In this document: positions 30,642 through 35,086 of the stretch, in pieces
How positions within the stretch are numbered: position 1 is the stretch's first letter
Layout of the letters: each line of letters starts with the position of its first letter
NCBI GenBank assembly: GCA_039199225.1
Contig: JBCCSZ010000034.1
Span: 1 to 35,086, forward strand
Source of the DNA: JBCCSZ01 sp039199225
GTDB lineage: Bacteria; Bacteroidota; Bacteroidia; Chitinophagales; Saprospiraceae
Direction of reading: 5' to 3'
Length of the DNA stretch: 35,086 nt
The notes under the pieces: generated by a model
Database searches by the model: none
What the model was told of the DNA's origin: nothing
The model's input: only the letters and a program-made list of their open reading frames with translations
Made by a program: the position numbers and the translations under genes

Positions 30642-31019
30642 CTACTGAGCGATGGCAGACTTAATCTTGTCCAACTGCTCCTTTACCTCTTCCAGTTCTT
30701 CATCCTTGTCTTTGAGCTGTTGTTTTAAATTTTCATTCTCTAGGTAGAGTTCATCGCGCCGCTTTTGGCTATCCTCCAACTCATTTTGCAGCTTTTTAAT
30801 TTCACTGTTGACCAAAACATTCGCCGGAACATCTGAAGTTGTGTTGGTAGTCTGTTCAGGTGCTGGCTCATTGGATTCTATCCCAAAGGTTTTTTTGAGG
30901 GTTTCGATCCCATCTTCTCCTTTATAATAGGAAGTACCAAAAAATATAATTGGCGCAGCGATGATCAGAAATAGGAGGAATCTTGCAAAGCCGGTCATTT
31001 TCAACTTACTTTTGGTCAT
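30642..31019 (-). CDS. Membrane-anchored coiled-coil protein, family unknown
   Basis: A 125-residue protein. A basic start (MTKSKLKMTGFAR) leads into one transmembrane helix (about 14-30, FLLFLIIAAPIIFFGTSYY). A short polar linker rich in Thr, Pro and Asn follows (about 50-68), then a C-terminal coiled coil (about 72-121) with clear heptads (IKKLQNELEDSQKRRDELYL, LKQQLKDKDEELEEVKEQLD). It is probably an inner-membrane protein with the coil in the periplasm, judging by the basic N-terminus. It is the first gene of a likely pair with the four-TM protein 26 nt downstream. I recognise no family. The start is ATG 31019. Confidence 0.72.
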   Translation of the reverse strand: MTKSKLKMTGFARFLLFLIIAAPIIFFGTSYYKGEDGIETLKKTFGIESNEPAPEQTTNTTSDVPANVLVNSEIKKLQNELEDSQKRRDELYLENENLKQQLKDKDEELEEVKEQLDKIKSAIAQ

Positions 31020-31045
31020 AATGTATGCATGGATTTGATATGCTA

Positions 31046-31053
31046 CAAATATA
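31046..31053 (-). promoter_or_regulatory. Candidate -7 box of the coiled-coil/PF04020 pair
   Basis: The minus strand reads TATATTTG, an exact match to TAnnTTTG, 26 nt upstream of the start codon. No TTG is seen at the right distance upstream. Confidence 0.4.
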
Positions 31054-31176
31054 AAATTTGGAACGGTATTGAGGTGCTTTCTTCTACGGGAAAGGAATTA
31101 TTCTGGATGAACGAACTTTGTAGGGCTGATTTGAGAACAGAATCGATTTTGTCAAGCCGTTGTGCCGGAATATTAA

Positions 31177-31184
31177 TATTTTTG
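31177..31184 (+). promoter_or_regulatory. Candidate -7 box of the beta-oxidation operon
   Basis: TATTTTTG matches TAnnTTTG exactly, 70 nt upstream of the thiolase start. A TTTG at 31148-31151 is 25 nt away, slightly beyond the usual spacing. Confidence 0.4.
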
Positions 31185-31254
31185 TATCTGTGCTGCAGAA
31201 TCATTTTCCAGCCATCTGGATACCAACTATTGATTGCCAAAAATTATTGATACA

Positions 31255-32463
31255 ATGCGTGATGCCTATATTTTTGATGCCTTGCGAACACCTAGAGGAA
31301 AGGGAAAAAGAAGATCTGGCTCCTTGTATGAAGTCCGGCCAATTAGTCTGGTAGGGCACGTTTTGGAGGCCATGCAAAAGCGGCATTCTCTCCATACTGC
31401 CGAAATTGACGATTTAATTATCGGCTGTGTCAGTCCAGTGGATGATCAAGGAGCCAATATCGCCAAGGCGGCCCTTTTGTACGCTGGTTGGAGCTACCAG
31501 GTGGCCGGGATGCAAATCAATCGTTTTTGTGCCTCTGGCCTGGAAGCTGTTAATCTGGCAGCCATGAAAATTCGTGCCGGTTGGGATCAAATGGTCGTAG
31601 CAGGAGGTGTAGAAAGTATGAGCCGGGTACCACTCGAAAGTGATGGTGGGGCTTTACTATTCGACCCGGATGTTATGATGCGTACAGGCTACGTTCCCCA
31701 GGGTGTTTCTGCCGATCTGATCGCCACCATAGAAGGCTACAGTCGTGAGCAGTTGGATGCCTATGCACTTTCGTCGCAGCAACGTGCACATGAGGCGCAG
31801 CAGGGAGGCTACTTTAGCCAATCCATGGTTCCGGTCTACGACCACAATGGACTGTTGATACTCGACAAAGATGAGCACATGAGACCGGAAACGACCCTTG
31901 AAAAGCTGTCGAGCCTACCGCCAGCCTTCGAAGGCATTGGCCAAGCCGGATTCGATGTAGCGGCCATCCAAAAATACCCAGAGATAGAGCAAATACACCA
32001 TCTGCATACCGCTGGCAACTCTTCCGGCATTGTAGATGGAGCAGCCCTGGTGCTGGTAGGAAGCCTCGAAAAAGGCACTGCGATGGGGTTGAAGCCAAGG
32101 GCTCGGATCGTCTCTGTCGGAACAGTCAGTTCAGAGCCAACTATTATGCTGCAAGGACCAACGCCTGCTGCCCAAAAAGCACTGGCCAGCGCCGGAATGA
32201 CCGCTGCCGACATTGATCTGTGGGAAATGAACGAAGCTTTTGCCTCTCCGGTGCTGAAATTTCAACAAGATATGGACATCGACCCGGATCGACTCAACGT
32301 TAATGGTGGAGCCATTGCCATGGGGCATCCCCTAGGAGCAACCGGAGCCATCCTGCTGGGTACACTGCTCGATGAGCTGGAACGCCGTGACTTGAAAACG
32401 GGCCTGGTAACTTTATGTGTTGGTGCTGGAATGGGGGTGGCAACGATCATTGAGCGAGTATAA
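31255..32463 (+). CDS. Acetyl-CoA C-acyltransferase (3-ketoacyl-CoA thiolase)
   Basis: A 402-residue thiolase that cleaves 3-ketoacyl-CoA with CoA in the last step of fatty-acid beta-oxidation. The nucleophile is Cys92 in INRFCASGLEAVN. The NEAFA loop (WEMNEAFASPV), the base His358 in AIAMGHPLGATG, and the second active Cys388 in LCVGAGMG are present. The usual CGGGxG there is changed to CVGAGMG. The N-terminus DAYIFDALRTPRGKGKR is typical for FadA/FadI-type degradative thiolases. The start is ATG 31255; a TTG seven codons upstream is less likely. A hydratase/dehydrogenase fusion gene follows after 48 nt, so the two subunits of a trifunctional complex are encoded together. Confidence 0.94.
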   Translation: MRDAYIFDALRTPRGKGKRRSGSLYEVRPISLVGHVLEAMQKRHSLHTAEIDDLIIGCVSPVDDQGANIAKAALLYAGWSYQVAGMQINRFCASGLEAVNLAAMKIRAGWDQMVVAGGVESMSRVPLESDGGALLFDPDVMMRTGYVPQGVSADLIATIEGYSREQLDAYALSSQQRAHEAQQGGYFSQSMVPVYDHNGLLILDKDEHMRPETTLEKLSSLPPAFEGIGQAGFDVAAIQKYPEIEQIHHLHTAGNSSGIVDGAALVLVGSLEKGTAMGLKPRARIVSVGTVSSEPTIMLQGPTPAAQKALASAGMTAADIDLWEMNEAFASPVLKFQQDMDIDPDRLNVNGGAIAMGHPLGATGAILLGTLLDELERRDLKTGLVTLCVGAGMGVATIIERV

Positions 32464-32511
32464 AAATGTTCTCAGACCTTTTGGACTCTACAAACGTCAA
32501 AATCCTATCTG

Positions 32512-34641
32512 ATGATCAGATATAAAAAAGATACAGACAACATCGTGACGCTGACCCTGGATATGGAAAAGCGGAACATCAATATCATTAACCACAAGCT
32601 TGGTAAAGCCTTTGCGCCCATTGTGGCCCACCTTCAAGAGGAAAAGTCCAAAGGGCAGTTGCGTGGCATCATCATCACATCGGCCAAGCGAAATTTTTTA
32701 GTGGGTGGCGATTTGGAGTACTTACATCAGGTAGACTCGATAACTGAATCCTTTGAATTCTCGGCTGGCCTGCAGCAAGTGTTTCGGGATTTGGAGCGGC
32801 CAGGGGTTCCCGTTGTAGCTGCCATCAATGGCACTGCTTTGGCCACAGGATTCGAGCTGGCCTTGGCTTGCCACCATCGCATCGTCATCAACCAGCCCTC
32901 GATCCGTTTGGGGCATCCGGAGGTGACGCTGGGGCTGATGCCTGGTAGTGGTGGGTCCATCCGCCTGTTGTGGTTGTTGGGTATGGAAAAAGCGTTTACG
33001 GTGCTGACCAGTGGCAAGCGCTACCGGCCGGAGGAAGCCTTAGAGGTTGGCATCATCGACGCCTTGGCGAAAGACAAAGCCGATCTGATGGAGCAAGCCC
33101 GACAATGGCTGTTGGAGCGGCAGGAAGGTCGCCGCAAGTGGGATACTTCCAGCGGGCAGGTGCCGGGCGGAACGGCTTGGGATAAGGGGATGGCTCGGCA
33201 AATACAAGGATTGGCCGCTCGACTGCTCAAGGAAAACTTTGGCAATTATCCGGCACCCAGAGCCATTCTGAATACCTTAGCAGAGGGCTCGAAGGTCGAC
33301 TTTGATACGGCCTGTCGAATCGAAAGTCGCTACTTTACCCAGTTGGTCAATAGCAAAGAGGCCCGCAACATGATGAAGGCCTTTTGGTTTGATTTCGAAT
33401 CAATCAAGACGGGTGAGCGAAGACCCAAGGGGTTTGGCCGTTTTCGCCCCAAGAAAGTGGGAATTATTGGTGCGGGAATGATGGGGTCTGGCATTGCAGT
33501 CAACTGCCTGTTGCACGGCCTGGAAGTAGTGCTGAAAGATGTTTCCAAGCCCATTGCCGACCGAGGTAAGGATTTTGCAATGGCCAAGTTGAAGGAGTTG
33601 CGCCAAAGAGGAATGATTACAGCGGCGGATGAGAAAAAGATGCTGTCTTGTATTCATACGACGGAACTATCGGAAGACTTTAAAAGCTGCGATTTGGTGA
33701 TTGAGGCTGTTTTTGAAAATGCTCTGGTTAAAAACAAGGTCATCAAAGAGGCAGAACTGCACATGGATAAATATGCTTTCCTGGCGAGCAATACTGTATC
33801 GATTCCCATCACCGACCTTGCAAAGGATTCAATTCGACCAGAAAATTTTGTTGGCTTACACTTTTTTGCTCCGGTTGAAAGGGTGCCATTGGTCGAAATT
33901 GTCAAAGGTAAGCAAACCTCTGAGGAGACCCTCGCGCGCGCCTACGACTTCGTTAAGACCATCCGCAAAACACCCATCATTGTAAAAGATACCTGGGGAT
34001 TCTATGTTTCCCGCGTGCAAAATACCTTCATCTTGGAGGGTATTCAAATGCTGAAGGAGGGCTATTCGCCTGCCCTGATCGAAAACCTGAGTTTGCAGTC
34101 CGGCATGCCGAGCAGTGCGTTGAGTCTGGCTGATGATTTATCTCTGCCGATGGTCTTGAAGTATGAGCAGCAAGCGGCAAAGCACTACGGCAATAAATAC
34201 ATCCAGCATCCGGCAGCGGATGTTTTGAGCATTATGATTGACAAGTTAGGACGTTCCGGAAAAACAAAGTTGGCTGGCTTTTACGACTATCAAACGGATG
34301 GTAGCAAAGCTCTGTGGACAGGTTTATCGGAGCATTTTCCTCGGAATCAAAAAGCTTATGACCAACGCGAGCTGATCGAACGCTTTTTGTTTGCACAAGT
34401 CATTGAGGCTGTTTGGTGTATGCAGGAAGGCATCATCCAATCGGTTGCGGAAGCCAATCTGGGCAGCATTTATGGTTGGGGATTTCCCGATTTTAAGGGA
34501 GGCGTGTTACAATATGTCAATGATTATGGGCCGGCCCAATTCATCGACCGCTGCCAGCACTACGAAAGCTTGCACGGCCCTCGCTTTAAAGTCCCCCGCT
34601 TGTTGCGAAAGCAAGTGGAACAGGGATTGTTGATCGGTTGA
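32512..34641 (+). CDS. FadJ-type enoyl-CoA hydratase / 3-hydroxyacyl-CoA dehydrogenase
   Basis: A 709-residue bifunctional beta-oxidation enzyme. It hydrates 2-enoyl-CoA and oxidises the resulting 3-hydroxyacyl-CoA with NAD. The N-terminal crotonase domain (about 1-190) has the oxyanion loop FLVGGDLEYL and both catalytic glutamates, Glu115 (ATGFELALAC) and Glu137 (LGHPEVTLGL). The NAD-binding domain starts near 315 with VGIIGAGMMGSGIAVN and carries VIEAVFENALVKNKV, ASNTVSIPI and the catalytic His450 in GLHFFAPVERVPLVEI. The C-terminal dehydrogenase domains (about 500-700) contain DTWGFYVSRV. The size matches FadJ/FadB alpha subunits. The start is ATG 32512. It pairs with the upstream thiolase as alpha and beta subunits, and a secreted protein gene starts 7 nt downstream. 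Confidence 0.94.
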   Translation: MIRYKKDTDNIVTLTLDMEKRNINIINHKLGKAFAPIVAHLQEEKSKGQLRGIIITSAKRNFLVGGDLEYLHQVDSITESFEFSAGLQQVFRDLERPGVPVVAAINGTALATGFELALACHHRIVINQPSIRLGHPEVTLGLMPGSGGSIRLLWLLGMEKAFTVLTSGKRYRPEEALEVGIIDALAKDKADLMEQARQWLLERQEGRRKWDTSSGQVPGGTAWDKGMARQIQGLAARLLKENFGNYPAPRAILNTLAEGSKVDFDTACRIESRYFTQLVNSKEARNMMKAFWFDFESIKTGERRPKGFGRFRPKKVGIIGAGMMGSGIAVNCLLHGLEVVLKDVSKPIADRGKDFAMAKLKELRQRGMITAADEKKMLSCIHTTELSEDFKSCDLVIEAVFENALVKNKVIKEAELHMDKYAFLASNTVSIPITDLAKDSIRPENFVGLHFFAPVERVPLVEIVKGKQTSEETLARAYDFVKTIRKTPIIVKDTWGFYVSRVQNTFILEGIQMLKEGYSPALIENLSLQSGMPSSALSLADDLSLPMVLKYEQQAAKHYGNKYIQHPAADVLSIMIDKLGRSGKTKLAGFYDYQTDGSKALWTGLSEHFPRNQKAYDQRELIERFLFAQVIEAVWCMQEGIIQSVAEANLGSIYGWGFPDFKGGVLQYVNDYGPAQFIDRCQHYESLHGPRFKVPRLLRKQVEQGLLIG

Positions 34642-34648
34642 TTATTTG

Positions 34649-35086
34649 ATGGTTGCAAAACCTATTGCCATGTTATTCAGAATGCTTTTCACAGGCTGTC
34701 TGCTGCTTTCATGCCTAAATATTTCTGCTCAGAGAAATGCCAACCCCTGTGGTACGCCCTTCCACCGGCAGTTTGATTTTTGGCTGGGGGAGTGGGAAGT
34801 CTACCATACCCAAGCAGATACTATCGTGGGTTACAGTCACATCAAAAGTATTTTAAATGGCTGCGTGATAGAGGAAAATTGGACGGGGGCCAGTGGCTTT
34901 ATGGGCAAGAGCTTCAACACCTTTAATCGAATGGATTCTACCTGGAATCAAGTCTGGGTCGATGTGACTGGGGTTACTTATCAGTTTACAGGCCATTTTC
35001 AGGATGATGTTATGGACTTTTATGGTTCGACCCAAACGCCCAGTGGGAAGACCTATTTTCGACTGACTTTTTACCACAACCCACAA
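34649..35086 (+). CDS. Secreted hypothetical protein, 3' end outside window
   Basis: A frame open from ATG 34649 to the last base of the window (146 codons, no stop). ATG 34670 and 34682 are alternative starts. A signal peptide (MLFRMLFTGCLLLSCLNISA, then Q) precedes a mature part beginning with a short Cys-containing segment (NPCGTPFHRQ). It then shows FDFWLGEWEVYH, GYSHIKSILNGCVIEENWTG and SFNTFNRMDSTWNQVWVD. These blocks resemble DUF1579-like proteins (small lipocalin-like barrels that open with DFWIGEWEV and have a GC-ILEEWTG block). The first ATG lies 7 nt after the FadJ-type gene stop, so co-transcription is likely, although a link to beta-oxidation is not established. The function of the family is unknown to me. 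Confidence 0.75.
   Translation, partial: MVAKPIAMLFRMLFTGCLLLSCLNISAQRNANPCGTPFHRQFDFWLGEWEVYHTQADTIVGYSHIKSILNGCVIEENWTGASGFMGKSFNTFNRMDSTWNQVWVDVTGVTYQFTGHFQDDVMDFYGSTQTPSGKTYFRLTFYHNPQ

Overview
The window reads as a stretch of chromosome from a Bacteroidota bacterium, most likely a member of the Saprospiria (Lewinella/Haliscomenobacter-like). The evidence is a PorP/SprF protein, a secreted protein ending in a type IX secretion (T9SS) type A sorting domain, a SprB-type repeat, several promoter-like boxes fitting the Bacteroidota TAnnTTTG -7 consensus, few recognisable Shine-Dalgarno sequences, and housekeeping proteins (ParE, Lon, MetF) with Bacteroidota-type sequence. I see no rRNA, tRNA, CRISPR array, insertion sequence or prophage block. 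The genus is inference.

Layout. 1-8.9 kb: the end of parE with a strong terminator, a 0.5 kb gap with potential RNA structure, lon, a secreted carboxypeptidase-regulatory-like protein, a PhyH-type dioxygenase divergent from metF, and a large M14 zinc carboxypeptidase. 8.9-20.1 kb: a signalling and envelope region. It holds a four-TM class III cyclase, an outer-membrane protein with three small repeats and a barrel, a PepSY-TM protein, a TPR histidine kinase, an exported YbjN-like protein, a TPR/coiled-coil transmembrane adenylate cyclase directly behind a TonB-dependent receptor, and a small Rof (Rho-binding antiterminator) homologue. 20.1-27.1 kb: a barrel-like protein, a small secreted HYR-like protein, a 1329-residue T9SS-exported protein with 14 propeller repeats (two seven-bladed propellers), and a PorP/SprF protein. 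27.3-29.1 kb: two FKBP-type prolyl isomerase lipoproteins with three FKBP domains in all, closed by a 17-bp terminator hairpin. 29.1-31.0 kb: a phosphoglycerate dehydrogenase-like protein, a four-TM PF04020 protein and a membrane-anchored coiled-coil protein. 31.2-35.1 kb: a fatty-acid beta-oxidation pair (thiolase, then an FadJ-type hydratase/dehydrogenase) followed closely by a secreted protein cut off by the window end.

How the genes may work together. The most interesting unit is at 15154-19789. A TonB receptor stops 7 nt before the start of a cyclase whose TPR and coiled-coil part is predicted to be periplasmic and whose catalytic domain is predicted to be cytoplasmic. This suggests that receptor activity or periplasmic state is converted into cAMP. 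The neighbouring histidine kinase has the same N-terminal layout with a different output domain. The prolyl isomerases, PorP/SprF and the T9SS substrate fit an envelope-secretion theme. The thiolase and FadJ genes form an operon for the last steps of beta-oxidation. Functions are assigned by recognising motifs by eye; no database search was run.
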